Assembly: GCA_025094145.1 (NCBI GenBank)
Contig: JALLLS010000001.1
Coordinates: 744,001 to 808,000 of the forward strand
Reading direction: 5' to 3'
DNA from: Spinellus fusiger
Lineage: Eukaryota; Mucoromycota; Mucoromycetes; Mucorales; Phycomycetaceae
DNA: 64,000 bases
Part shown: one piece after another, positions 13,001 to 23,677 of the stretch
Layout: each line of letters starts with the position of its first letter
Position numbering within the stretch: position 1 is the first letter of the stretch
Position numbers and translations under genes: made by a program
Notes under the pieces: model-generated
The model's input: only the letters and a program-made list of their open reading frames with translations
Told to the model about the DNA's origin: nothing
The model's database searches: none

Positions 13001-13553
13001 GATGTGAACGGGTAGTAGAGCTAGAAATGTCACTCGATGAAACAAGAGAGCAGTATAACAATGTTCTGAGAGCAAGCAATAACAAGGCACAGCAGAAAAA
13101 GATGGCCTTTTTAGAGCGTAATCTTGAGCAACTGACCAATGTTCAGAAGCAACTAGTAGAGCAAAATGCCTCTCTGAAGAAGGAAGTTGCTCTGGCAGAA
13201 CGCAAACTGATTGCTCGTAATGAACGTATTCAGAGTCTCGAGGGATTGCTGCAAAATGCCCAGCTCAACCTCATCAACCAGAATCAAAAGTAAGTCAGAA
13301 GGAGCATAGGTTGAAGAGACTTATGATGGGTGTTAGGTTCGAAACACAGCTCAAAACAGTGAGAGAGCGTCTTGAGCAGGCACGCACACAAAAAACACAG
13401 AGCTCCATAGCCATGAGCCTTGGTCGCATTGCTAAACCATTGCGTGGAGGTGGAGGAGCAGGTGTTGTAGAGGAGGAGGAAGGCCCAGGATCACCGACAG
13501 ACAGACGCAACCGCAATTCTTGGATTGGAGGACTTCTTGGTGGTACTCGATAA
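10025..13553 (+). CDS. Conventional kinesin (kinesin-1) heavy chain
   Basis: Eight exons (10025-10144, 10203-10302, 10386-10459, 10613-10769, 10835-10978, 11039-11163, 11434-13289, 13337-13553) give 930 residues, the usual size of fungal kinesin-1. The motor domain starts with [13 protein letters not shown]; the P-loop GQTGSGKT is at residues 87-94; switch I is [11 protein letters not shown] and switch [16 protein letters not shown]; the neck region includes [13 protein letters not shown] long Glu/Lys-rich coiled coil follows. The tail contains [11 protein letters not shown], with the autoinhibitory IAK motif at 890-892, which defines kinesin-1. It is a plus-end microtubule motor for vesicles and organelles; fungal kinesin-1 works without light chains. 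Intron 3 and intron 6 hold simple repeats. Confidence 0.97.
10515..10597. repeat. TATG/TG microsatellite in kinesin intron 3
   Basis: A run of TATG units followed by mixed TG/TATG units fills most of the 153-nt intron between exons 3 and 4 (10460-10612). Confidence 0.9.
11217..11364. repeat. 10-bp tandem repeat in kinesin intron 6
   Basis: About fifteen consecutive copies of AATAAGAGAC or its one-base variant AATAAGATAC lie inside a 270-nt intron. The two variants alternate irregularly, as expected from slippage or unequal exchange. Confidence 0.95.
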
Positions 13554-14526
13554 ACTCCTCTTCTCTTCTTCCAGTTCTCCCTTGCTAGTCTCTTTTATAT
13601 ATAAGACAAAAGATGTTTATTTTTCTCTTGTGCTTCTTTTTCTTCTTCCGCTACTATGTTATACCTTTCTCTGTTTTTATTTTTATTTTTTGTATAGGTT
13701 TAATTCTATTAAATCATTAGCAGCGGTCATCTACAGTGAGAAGAAAGCATCTTTCTCATTCTGATAAGAGAGGTCTTGGCAAGACTGAGAAGACATTGTA
13801 TACACCTCTCTTCTCTCTTCCTTTTGATATTCAACCGAGCCCCACAACCTATGCTCAATAAGTGTGTGATATGCCCTATACTACTCATAAATTACTAAAA
13901 GATTACAAGATGGTCTTAAACGTCCTAGCATAAATCACTTATTCTATTGACTAGACAATACTCTTTCTCTTGATCTAAAAATTAGTTCTTGTGGATTCAT
14001 TACTCAGAACTGCTTTTTATTTACAGTAATTACAAAACCAAATAGATTGATCTTTGGTTTTACTACCTTCTACCAGACTACAATTGATCTATAGTTTCAC
14101 TGATAAGACCAGGTAATAGATAAATAGTAAGCTGTACTTTTCTTTTATAAAAATAAACAAAACAAAAACAAAGCAAAATAAGCTTATTCTAAACACCTCA
14201 ACTATTGATATATCTTTTTAAAGTATCACTACCCTGCTGGCTCAATAAAAATTACTTCAAAGAGACCTTTATTACTATTGAGGAAGATTCGCCGGGGTTT
14301 TTATTTTTACATTTTAAACCAAATACGAGACATATTAAGCCCATGATGCTACTTGTTTTCATAAAGAGTTTTGATACTTTTGATACTAGCTACTCTGATT
14401 ATCAGCGTGTTTATTATTCATACATTGTCATAATAAAAATATTACATATTTTATGTTTATATAGATTCATTTATGAATGGCACTTTGTTTTATCTTATGC
14501 CTAGGCCTAAATTTATTTACTGTCTA
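13554..14526. other. Intergenic region downstream of kinesin
   Basis: AT-rich DNA with T-rich stretches just after the kinesin stop, likely its 3' UTR. No ORF with recognisable content was seen. This is the boundary between the housekeeping block and the transposon-rich block. Confidence 0.5.
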
Positions 14527-15264
14527 CACACCAGGAGATTTTTCTGGCCTTTAAGCGATGATATCTTCGCCTTTTAAAACTGAAATTTTCCTGCCTTTTA
14601 TGGAACTGCATTTAAAACGAAAGGTTTGTGAATATCAAAAATAATATTTCCTTTTGTGGATACCTCACTATCAAATTGTATTATCAGTAAAATATAGTGT
14701 TTATGAATAAAATTGTTTATTATAATAGTATAGCTAATACTATAGTATAACTATAGCTACTGCCCAAGTGCATTCCCTCATAGCAATAGAATCCACACCC
14801 TAAAAGCTTTGTGCTTTATCCTTGGGAGATAGATAAATATGCTCAGGAGTATACCCTAGACATTATTGACCTTGTAGAAGACCACCTGGGACTGACTTGA
14901 GAAAGAGTCTTTACTTGCTTAATAACAGAAGAGTGTATTAGTAATAATTCAATAAGAGAGATAGTATGCTTACCTTGTACTTAATACTTGTCTTGAGAAT
15001 AATGAGTCATATATCATCTATTAGAAGAAAAGTCAGTACTATGTCTTGTAGATTACATTGAACTCAAGCCCAGATGAAGACACTGCTTACTTTTTTATCA
15101 CTAGAATAGTTCTTGGTAGTGTCTATCACCTCCTTCTATTGTTTCTCTTTGTTAATAATAGTACATTACCTTGCTCAGTTATGCTTATCTACTTCAAAAC
15201 TGACAATCATCTTGTCTAGTCGTAGAAACCCTATTTAAACAATTAAAGTTCATTTGAGAAATAT

Positions 15265-15510
15265 GAATGATGTAAAAAAAAGGTTGTTTGGTCTGACGAA
15301 TCTTATTTTACAGTTGTGGGCAATGATAAAGCGACTAGAGTGATTAAGAATAAAGACTCTGTTACAAAGCACTGAGCAATATCTTTATAATAAAAATGTA
15401 GACAATCATCTAAAGAACAACTATTCCAAATCCTGTGTTATTCCATGAACCTTTTATTATGAACATCTTGGACTGATAGATATACTTTTATTTTTCAAAT
15501 CACGGATTGA
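15265..15510 (+). mobile_element. Internally deleted Tc1/mariner fragment nested in Fanzor copy A
   Basis: The translation contains VWSDESYFTVVGNDKATRV, the first catalytic-Asp region of a Tc1-like transposase. The following bases match, in reverse complement, the terminal part of the Tc1 element at 18022-19331 (shared text around ttattccatgaacctttt). The middle of the transposase is absent. Nesting means the Fanzor element was already in place when this copy inserted, or that both were rearranged together. Confidence 0.65.
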
Positions 15511-15593
15511 ATCAATGCCATGTGGAAACCAGTTATAAAACATAAATAATATAAAAAGAAAAAAGGTCAACTCGTCTTTATTTTATTTTCTTC

Positions 15594-16539
15594 ATGGAAC
15601 CTTCTCTAAAGATTGTAGCATCAAAAAGATCAATCACTGGTATTGGACGGAAGCCACACTATCTTTTGCCACTCAAGACACTTGTAACGCATACATTCGC
15701 TTTTCTAAAGTATATATTCATTCAAGAATTGAAAAATAACCCTGCCTTTGCTCTGGAGGATTTTGCCAATGTTGATTTTTACAGTGAAGTCTTTTTGTCG
15801 CTTCTTCAGAGTTACAAGCCAAATAGACAAGCAAATTCTTCAAAGTCAAGAACCAACCAAGAACTTATTAACAGCCATCGAGACATGTACTTTCAACACA
15901 GTCTATATGAGCCAGTCAGTTTAAAGTATCCCCATCAAATAGCCATATAGAAAGCAAGGAAAATAAACACAGTGTACCTCAATGGTGTCTCATTACACTT
16001 TGGAAACAAGCTGCGCATGTTATTAAACATACTTCTGAAGAAGAATGAACGAATAAAGACAGTAAAAGATGAAATAAAGAAGAAGAGCACCACAGAGATG
16101 GAAGTATCGGCTGCAGTAAAGGATATTATTGAACAATGTAGTAAAATCAAAACAGTCATTTCGTCTGGAAGAAGATTTAGCAGCTAGTATCGGCAAGTGT
16201 GTATTGATTGGCCCTGGTCGTCATGATGTACTTTATTGTATGCATGAAGATAGCACTGTAGAGAACAAAAGAACATATCGATACACTAGCAATCAAAGTG
16301 CAGTTGAAAACAAGTCAAGAAAGTTCAGGAAGCTCCGTGAGAACTTGAAGCCTGATGCAGTGAAAGCAGCTGAATTACCTCTGTCAGGACAACATCTTCA
16401 ACAGTCAATTGTGAAAGGTTTGCAAGATACCTTGAGGAGAGAGCCAGAGTCACCCCAGTATTGCATAACTAATTATTCAAATGAAGATACTCCTGCTGTG
16501 GAAAAACCAGAATGCCAATGGTTTACTCTCATTTCGTAG
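15594..16539 (+). pseudogene. Fanzor (eukaryotic TnpB-like) nuclease, N-terminal part with RuvC-I region
   Basis: The frame starting at 15594 reads to a TAG at about 15948, reopens in the same frame (with NGVSLHFGNKLRMLLN), then shifts frame near 16129-16185 and continues to 16539. The last part contains VLIGPGRHDVLYCMHE and YRYTSNQSAVENKSRKFRKL, which I recognise as the RuvC-I neighbourhood and following segment of fungal Fanzor proteins. Family members normally read DPGRRD here, so the catalytic Asp appears replaced by Gly. Stop, frameshift, lost catalytic residue and missing C-terminal half all mark a pseudogene. The Fanzor assignment is from memory of the family and needs a profile search. 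Confidence 0.7.
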
Positions 16540-16992
16540 AATGAAGCTCTTGATCTTTATTAATCAACAACAATCAGACAAACATCTAGCTAGTATCTGA
16601 CGCACCAAAACATAAAAAAAGAATCCAGTGTAGCTATCCCTGCACTAAACCAAGATACACGTAAGTCTTTTGAATCATACTACATTTCTATACTATATTT
16701 TATTTCCTCAAAAATGCACCAATACTCTCTGAAGATAGTGTAGCTATTGCTAGGATAGGCAGACAGAGTTTGAAGTAGTTCATTTAGACAGCGAAAATAC
16801 CCTTTTAAAACACATTAGCCAATCATAAGAATATTGCGATTTTATTGTCCGTGTATTTACTTTTATATCCCAAAAATCTTTAGGTGTGTATTCCTACACC
16901 TCCCATAGTAATAACTTTAAGATATCCTGCCGTCACATAGAACCAACTATTCTTTGCTAATACTCATTTCTCACTCACTCAAATAAACACAA

Positions 16993-17778
16993 ATGGACAA
17001 CATTAATAACTCCAACACCGTGCCTGAGCCTATGACAAAAGAGTTTCCCAATAAAGAAGCACTAGTAGAATACGCCATGACCTTTACCCACAAATACGGC
17101 TATGTGTTAAACATCAAACGCTCAAAAAAAGACAGTGCTGGAATAATCAGAAGCATTGATTTAAAGTGTAGCCGTGGGGGTCACTACAATAACAGATTCG
17201 GTTTAAATGAAGAGAGCCGTAAAAGAAAATCCACAAGCAAATTGACTGGATGTCCCTTCACGTTAAAGGGACGTAGAAGAGTAGGTGTCTGGCACCTTGA
17301 GGTGAGCGAGGGCAGTCACAATCATGAGCCCTTGCCAGTAAGCACAAATGTAGTGGCAGACACCACAGAGCTGCCATGCACACAAGAGAATCCTTTGTGC
17401 TATCTTCCTCATTGTGACATAGGCCGTCCGGAGCTTATGTCGCCACCAAGCCCAAAACTAAATGTTGATGAAGCAATTAAAGTATTGAGGGAGGAGTTTT
17501 CCTCTTGGTCGGAAGAGGTGCAGAAGGATATTTTCCAGGCGATTATGAGAAAGAAAAGAGTTTCGCCTTTGGGTTCGCCTGTGATTTCACCTGTGTCTCA
17601 GGATCTTGTGGTTCGAAAAATATCTGGACGGCCAGTGGAGGTAAGAAACCGAGATGGCAACTCTACTAGTAAAGAACTCCTGGCTTTTGATCATGTGGAA
17701 AGTGAACGTCTTGGAAGAAGGTGTGTGTTGTGCCAACAGATGGGACACAACAAACGAACTTGCAAAGTTGTAGTTTAG
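16993..17778 (+). CDS. FAR1-type DNA-binding protein with C-terminal zinc knuckle
   Basis: An uninterrupted 261-codon frame. Residues about 15-110 form a FAR1/WRKY-GCM1-like zinc domain: FPNKEALVEYAMTFTHKYGY, then IDLKCSRGG, LTGCPFTLK and SEGSHNHEP, giving the C-C-H-H ligand set. The C-terminus carries a CCHC knuckle, CVLCQQMGHNKRTC (CX2CX4HX4C). FAR1 domains derive from MULE-type transposases and often persist as transcription regulators. Here there is no transposase catalytic domain. The gene starts only 104 bp beyond the right end of Fanzor copy A. It is intact in a region where nearly all transposon ORFs are broken, which favours a retained, possibly domesticated gene; a short non-autonomous element product is the alternative. 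Confidence 0.8.
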   Translation: MDNINNSNTVPEPMTKEFPNKEALVEYAMTFTHKYGYVLNIKRSKKDSAGIIRSIDLKCSRGGHYNNRFGLNEESRKRKSTSKLTGCPFTLKGRRRVGVWHLEVSEGSHNHEPLPVSTNVVADTTELPCTQENPLCYLPHCDIGRPELMSPPSPKLNVDEAIKVLREEFSSWSEEVQKDIFQAIMRKKRVSPLGSPVISPVSQDLVVRKISGRPVEVRNRDGNSTSKELLAFDHVESERLGRRCVLCQQMGHNKRTCKVVV

Positions 17779-18021
17779 ATAGAGATAGCTTTGATCAGAT
17801 TAGCAAGTGGATTGATTAGAGATTAGTTTAGAAGAAATAAAACACATTTTTGTTTTTATGTTTATTATAATTATTGGTACTATCTATAGATATTTATTAG
17901 ATATAGACAATAGTTTATTAGTGAAGATTCACTTTGGTGAATAGATAACATCAGTTTGCATTCTATGGCTATAGAGTGTAAGGCATAGGATGTAGGAGCA
18001 GTAATTCGGTGTTAATAAATA

Positions 18022-19331
18022 CAGTCCCAGTCAATAAATGAGTGGACGGCATATCAATTTCTTATTTTTATTTTTCAAAATAAAAATAAAGGTACACCCA
18101 TCAGTCTAAGATGTTCATAATAAAAGGTTCATGGAATAACACAGAACTTAGATTAATTGTTCTTTAACTGATTTTCTACATTATTAATATAAATATATTG
18201 CTCAGTAATTTGTAACAGAGCCTTCGTTTTTAATCAGAGTGGAGAGCCTTCTTGGCATGATATCCACTAAATTTTACAGAGATATCATTTGGGATCTTCT
18301 CTCATTTACTACGCAAGTATCGTTCAAGCTGTTTTGCATTGGTTATGCTTGTTCGACACAGCTTAATCTTCTTTTTAAAATAAGCCTAGATATGCTCAAT
18401 TAGATTAATATTTGAGTTTTGTGCAGGCCAGAGATCAGAACCTTTAATCATACATCTCTCATGTTTGTACCATCCACTATATGCTCCTCTGTGGCAAGGA
18501 GCACTGTCTTCTTGGAAAATTATGGTCTCTTCAAGTTCCTCTTGCAATTTTTGGAGCCAGGGAAGAAATTATTTGGCAAGTACATTGACATACTTGTCTT
18601 GATCAACTAATACCTCTAGAAGTACAAGGGATCTTACACTCTTGCTATACTTGTATGTTCTTCGCATATGACGCTCCTTATACCTTATACCCTTATTTCT
18701 AATCACTCTAGTTCCTCTACCATTGCCCACAACTGTAAAACAAGGTTCATCAGACCAAACGAAGTTACTCCACCTCACCACTGGCCAATCAACCTTGTTT
18801 TTACACTATTCCAATTGTCTTTGCTTGTGAGTAAATGTCATACCATTTTTTCTTGATATTGAGCATGAAAAAAACCCAAGTTTATTCATGTATTTTAGAA
18901 ATGTACTACGGCAAATATCCACACATACATCATTCATATTATTCAAATAAAATGCAATTGTTTGTATAGTGTTTCTACAAATAGACAAAACGATGGCCAG
19001 TTTTGAAGTAGATGACACCTTTTCAGGTCTTCCTGTACACATTTTAGGTTGTGTTGTGCCTTTGTTTTTATACAATAGGACGATCCTGTCTATTGTGTTC
19101 TTTGGGATATTAATCTCATCATCAATCTCTTGATAAGCAGCATGTCTTTTCCATTGTCCTATGATTTGACTCCTAATAAACATATTATGTTCTTTTCTTT
19201 TGATAGGACTATCTTTATGTTCTTGGCTAAGAGTTGGCTGATTTTCATTGCTTGGAGTCATTGTTTGAATAAGTTGTAAAATAGAAAATAGAAAATTGAT
19301 TTACCGTCTACTCATTTATTGCATGGGACTG
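18022..19331 (-). mobile_element. Tc1/mariner transposon with readable inverted repeats
   Basis: The left end is TA then CAGTCCCAGTCAATAAATGA; the right end is its near-perfect complement, ending CATGGGACTG and followed by TA. The element is about 1.3 kb with one minus-strand transposase, the classic Tc1 layout. Confidence 0.92.
18200..19261 (-). pseudogene. Tc1-like DDE transposase, inactivated
   Basis: Reading from 19261, an N-terminal DNA-binding region (GQWKRHAAYQEIDDEINIP and RIVLLYKNKGTTQPK) leads into the catalytic core. The core shows FVWSDEPCFTVVGN (first Asp), FQEDSAPCHRGAY (second Asp) and WPAQNSNINLIEHI at the third site, where functional members usually read SPDLNPIEH. Several stops and a frame change interrupt the core after about 18806. 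It is a fossil cut-and-paste transposase. Confidence 0.88.
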
Positions 19332-19364
19332 TATACCTCACCAGAATTAGGATATTCTTTATTC

Positions 19365-20034
19365 ATTGGTCTTGTTATTATTTTGTTATTTCCTACACTG
19401 TCTATACAACTTAATATTTAAGTACTTATTGAGATGAGCATAAATAAGCAAGGTAATGTGCTATTATTAACAAAGCGAAGAAATAGAAGGAAGTGATAGA
19501 CACTACCAAGGACTATTCTAGTGATAAAAAGGTAAGCAGTGTCTTCATCTGGGCTTGAGTTCAATGTAATCTACAAGACATAGTACTGACTTTTCTTCTA
19601 ATAGATAATATATGGCTTATTATTCTCAAGACAAGTATTAATTACAAGGTAAGCATACTATCTCTCTTGATTGAATTATTACTAATACACTCTTCTGTTA
19701 TTAGATAGGGTAAGATTCTTTCTCAAGTCAGTCTCAGGTGGTCTTTTCTTTCTTCAATACTATCTAAAGTGTCTAGGGTCTATATTCTTTTATTATTAGG
19801 AACATACCTAGAACAGAAGTAGCTATAGTAATAGTATATTATTGGCTATATTATTATAATAAATAATATATCTTATTAATAATACAATCTAATAATGAAG
19901 TATTCTATAAAAAAAGAATAGATTGGATATCCATTAACCTTTGATTTTAACTCTTCCATCAAAGGGCAAAGTTTGGATGGACTTAAAGGGGAGGTTGTGT
20001 CACTAACTAAAAGCCAGAAAAATAGTTGAGTGTG
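19365..20034 (-). mobile_element. Fanzor-family inverted-repeat element, copy D (5' end only, reversed)
   Basis: The right border reads AAAAGCCAGAAAAATAGTTG then AGTGTG and TA, the reverse complement of the family 5' terminus. Moving leftward, the sequence matches in reverse complement the 5' non-coding part of copies A and C, including the block around ttcatctgggcttgagttca and the block around agtgatagacactaccaagg. It stops near 19365, so only about 670 bp of the 5' part remain and no Fanzor coding sequence is present. Confidence 0.75.
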
Positions 20035-20807
20035 TAGTAATTGAATGAACAAAACCCTTCTCTATGTTCATGTTTTGTTCATCATTTATAAAATAGGCCT
20101 CATATACTGTAATTGTCCCTTAAAGTGGATAATTGGAAACAAGGTATCCTGACAAGAATTATCAACCATAGACTCACTTGAATAAAAAGACAAATCAAGG
20201 TTTGAAAGGGGTATTGGCTTTGAGGAATCACTTTATCTGTAACACTCCTATGTCCAACTGTAATAAAGAAGATCAAAGATATGATCTTTATGAATCGACA
20301 GTGATGAACACTCTAAAATCGCTTTTTATAGCTACTCTGTTATTTCCTCAGTACAAAATCGATTCCTTATGACCAAAGTAGGCCAACCCTTGCCCAAGTT
20401 CATATCTTTAAGAGGAGTCTATTTATTGGCCAGTCAAGGAATATACATAACTTTAGAAGTTAGGAATGGCTTTTTCTTCCCCTGATACACTATTTTCATA
20501 AATTATCCATCTACTTTTTGAAAGAAGTTCTGTTCAAGGCTATTGAACAAAAAGAAAGTTGAATTTAAGCCCATAAAGAAATAAAGAAATAAAAATAAAC
20601 ACTATTTTTTTTAATATATATTTTAATATATATTTTTTAATACTTTTTATTTATTTTCAAAATATAAACAGATAATTTATGAAAATAGTGTGTTTTGACC
20701 ATAAAACCCTCTGGTGAGTCCACATTTTCTTTGGGTTGAATCACGTGACTGTGGTATGAATAAACAGACACGAGTTTTTCCTACCTCTCCTTCTTTCTCC
20801 ATTTCCT
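20035..20807. other. Intergenic region upstream of a small gene
   Basis: AT-rich DNA including TATATATTTT runs near 20600-20650. No supported ORF or RNA gene was seen. It presumably contains the promoter of the gene starting at 20808. Confidence 0.4.
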
Positions 20808-21364
20808 ATGACTGGACCTACAAAGAAGATGGCTGACCCTCGTGACTCCTATAAGCAACCCCAAAGAAAAAACGTCCATGGTAATAAAGGTTTTATATGA
20901 GATTTGCTTGTACTTACCGATAAAAAACAACAACAAGACACTAGTCACCGTCATGACAATAAACATGGGCTGCCTCCATTTGCTGTCATGGCAGCAGCAG
21001 CAGCAGCAGCAACATCTTCAGCAGAGACTATAGATCCTAACGCATTCAATGCATCTGAAGTTGTAACCTTTCTCAACTTACGTAAGAATGCCTTGTTAGA
21101 CTCAAAGTAACACTGGCATAGGTTATTCAGACACATTGACGGCATTCCATGATACCAACCTCAGCCCTTCTCTCCGCCCTGAAAAGTATGAAAGCCAGCA
21201 ACGAGGATGGGGAAGAGTACCTGTCAAAGGTAAATAGAGAGATGGGATGACATTTTGTTTATTATGTATCTATATTGATTCAATGAATAATACATATGCT
21301 ATTAGGAGCTATGATGGCAACTGGTCTAGATTTTGCTAGCGAATTGATGCACCGTGCAAGATAA
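20808..21364 (+). CDS. Small conserved-looking protein of unknown function
   Basis: Four exons (20808-20880, 20995-21081, 21122-21229, 21306-21364) give 108 residues; all three introns interrupt codons after the first base and have canonical GT-AG ends. The protein has a basic, polar N-terminus (MTGPTKKMADPRDSYKQPQR), a short alanine run from a GCA repeat at the exon 2 start, then FNASEVVTFLNLRYSDTLTA, RPEKYESQQRGWGRVPVKG and GLDFASELMHRAR. I see no signal peptide or membrane span and do not recognise the family. The consistent splicing supports a real gene. Its stop codon is one base from the stop of the convergent Yippee-like gene. Confidence 0.65.
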
Positions 21365-21365
21365 C

Positions 21366-21757
21366 TTAATATACGCACCAGTTCACTTGCTTTACTATCC
21401 TACGCTTCTTCACAATGAAACTTTCCTTTGTGTCTGGTGTATTAATATATACGTGCTGACCAAGATGAGTATGACATTGGCTGCAGTAGATATTGGCTGC
21501 AGTATTATTATTTATGCTGTGCGTGGAAGACCGTTCTTTATTCTCGCTATCGAAATTTATATTGACTATTTCATTGGTAATAAACATAGCATCCTATATA
21601 AAATAGTAACAATGAGTAATAATCATAACACTGCACAAAAACTCACTTGTTCTTTATGAAAACAGTCAGTGATATTAGAGCGTGCAAAGAGATGGCAGTG
21701 GCATGTGTTACACATGTAAATGTGTTTTTCATTCAAGTAAGAGCGAAATGGCTTCAT
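21366..21757 (-). CDS. Yippee-like zinc-binding protein
   Basis: Two exons (21757-21647, 21593-21366) give 112 residues. Yippee proteins carry two CXXC pairs about 52-58 residues apart that bind one zinc. Here the first is MCNTC (C16, C19) and the second IYCSQCHTHLG (C74, C77). FITNEIVNINFDSENKERSS and NNNTAANIYC match the family VVNV and VADIYC blocks. The fold resembles CULT and MsrB-type domains. It is more diverged than typical Yippee proteins, which are among the best-conserved small proteins, and the usual GRAYLF is reduced to DAMFIT, so it may be a fast-evolving paralogue. Both introns and termini are canonical. Confidence 0.75.
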
Positions 21758-22781
21758 GCAAAACAGTTGATGTAGCTTGTCTCAGAGTACACCACTGAAT
21801 GGATTTAATATTGAATTTCAATCCGTACCTGATTGAAGTTCATTATGCGTAAAGATACACATAGAGTGCTTTTTTAGGCTATGGATATTGTTTACCTAAT
21901 TATAACGGATGTCTGAATTAGGTCTTTGTCGCCCTATTTCAGCAGAACAGGCTAGTATTTGATCTGTTGGCAATCGTCATGGGGTTTTTTTTGATAATCG
22001 AAAAAGTGTAGACTTTCTTTTTTCTTTTTTTGGTTTGATAGTTTAAAATAGAACCTTATTGTAAGCAGAAATAAATTATACAACATTTGTAAAAATAAAA
22101 ATAAAAAAAGGGGGAGGAGGACATTAACACAAATGAATTACAACAGAGGAATTAATAAATACTTATCGAACAATATTTCTTAAAGATACTTTAAATATAG
22201 AAAGATTATTCTATAAGATGGAAACTAACAAAGCAATAGGTTCATAAGGTATATGATCAGAAAAGAGATAGAATAATTCGTAAAAATATCCTATCTCTAA
22301 TTTCAAACTATTTTTAGTGATAAATTACATTTACAAAGGCATTACTGCTAACATACAATCCTATCTATCATACTGTTCATTTAATGAACAGAGTTGACAT
22401 ATTGCCCTGTAGTTTTTTGAAAAAGTCTGAAAGTACAATGACATATTTGCCTTGATGTTATTGTGCATGAATACACGGTGAATATTAAGTATTGTTCTGG
22501 TTTGATTATTATATTGAACATACCATGCTCCACTATAAGCGAAATAATGAAAGACTATCATAAGACGTATCTCATCACATTTGAATTCAAGTATGTTTAT
22601 AGTAATGGAGGTTGGAAGTATGGCTATATAATCCCGATGTGCTATCCATAATTACAAGATACTGTAGCAGAATCATCAAAACCTCATATCATGGAATGAA
22701 GTTGTGTAATTATGGAAATGGTGACACTAAAAGATAAGCAGTAAGCCTATTGTGGAGTTATAAAGTGACCCTCAATAAGTA
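21758..22781. other. Intergenic region, AT-rich
   Basis: Contains the presumed promoter of the Yippee-like gene, then AT-rich DNA with T-rich runs near 21980-22030. No ORF or RNA gene could be supported. Confidence 0.4.
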
Positions 22782-23383
22782 CACACCAGGAGATTTTTCT
22801 GGCCTTTAAGCGATGATATCTTCGCCTTTTAAAACTGAAATTTTCCTGCCTTTTATGGAACTGCATTTAAAACGAAAGGTTTGCGAGTATCCAAAATTTT
22901 CTTACCTTTTATGGAATACCTTAATATCAAATTATATTATCAATAAAAATATTGTTTATGAATAAAATTGTTTATTATAATAATATAGCTAATAATACTG
23001 TAGCTAATAATATACTATTACTATAGCTACTGCTGTTCTAGGTATATTCCTTCATAGCAATAGAATCTATACCCTAGAAGCCTTGTGCTTTAATATTGGA
23101 AGATAGATAACTATGCTCAGGAGTATACCCTAGACAGCCTAGACACCTTAGACAGTATAGAAGGAAAAAGACCACCTGAGACTGACTTGAGAAGAGTCTT
23201 GACTTATCTAATAACAGATGAGTGTATTAGTAATAATTCAATCAAGAGAGATAGTATGCTTACCTTGTAATTAATACTTGTCTTGAGAAGAATTGGCTAT
23301 GTATTATCTATTAGAAGGAGAATCAGTAGTATGTCTTGTGGAATACATTGAACTCAAGCCCAGATGAAAAGCTCTTCTAACAG

Positions 23384-23677
23384 TTGCTCTTATTTTTGTT
23401 CTCAAGATCTGCCACACATAACACAAATATTCTCACTGAGGTATTAGTGAGTTTCAACAGTATCCGCGCTTGCCAAAGTTGCGGAATTGTTTGGAACAGA
23501 GATGTGAATGCATCAAAGAATATCTATACAATTGCAGAAGAGGGATTAAAGGGTCGCCACCGACCAGTTCCATTCTGTAGAAAAGAACAGATATTCTTAT
23601 TCGTATTCATATTATATATTGCCACATCGAAAGTGGTTTCCTTCGGGATTCAGATATTTACAGGTAAATCTACATAA
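23384..23677 (+). pseudogene. Fanzor C-terminal fragment: zinc ribbon and RuvC-III
   Basis: The frame contains CQSCGIVWNRDVNASKNI, combining one CXXC half of a zinc ribbon with the RDVNASKNI box. In TnpB, Cas12f and Fanzor nucleases this box supplies the last catalytic Asp. GLKGRHRPVPFCRKEQ follows. The N-terminal and central parts are absent because of the deletion at about 23366, so no active nuclease can come from this copy. The coding motif itself is undamaged and identical at the DNA level to copy C. Confidence 0.82.

Larger units (their letters stand above)
14527..16888 (+). mobile_element. Fanzor-bearing inverted-repeat element, copy A (decayed)
   Basis: The left end is TA followed by CACACCAGGAGATTTTTCTGG; the right end is the imperfect complement, finishing CTTTAGGTGTG and followed by TA. 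The TA flanks point to TA target duplication as in Tc1/mariner-type elements. The first about 700 bp are non-coding and shared with copies B, C and D. Next comes an inserted Tc1 fragment (about 15265-15510), then broken Fanzor N-terminal coding sequence (15594-16539). The RuvC-II to RuvC-III half present in copy C is missing, so copy A is internally deleted and cannot encode a full nuclease. Confidence 0.75.

Noticed and set aside
23384..23677. Bacterial contamination as the source of the TnpB-like motif
   Set aside because: The motif sits in repeated TA-flanked elements with AT-rich eukaryotic surroundings, next to Tc1 relics and spliced fungal genes; a eukaryotic Fanzor fits better.
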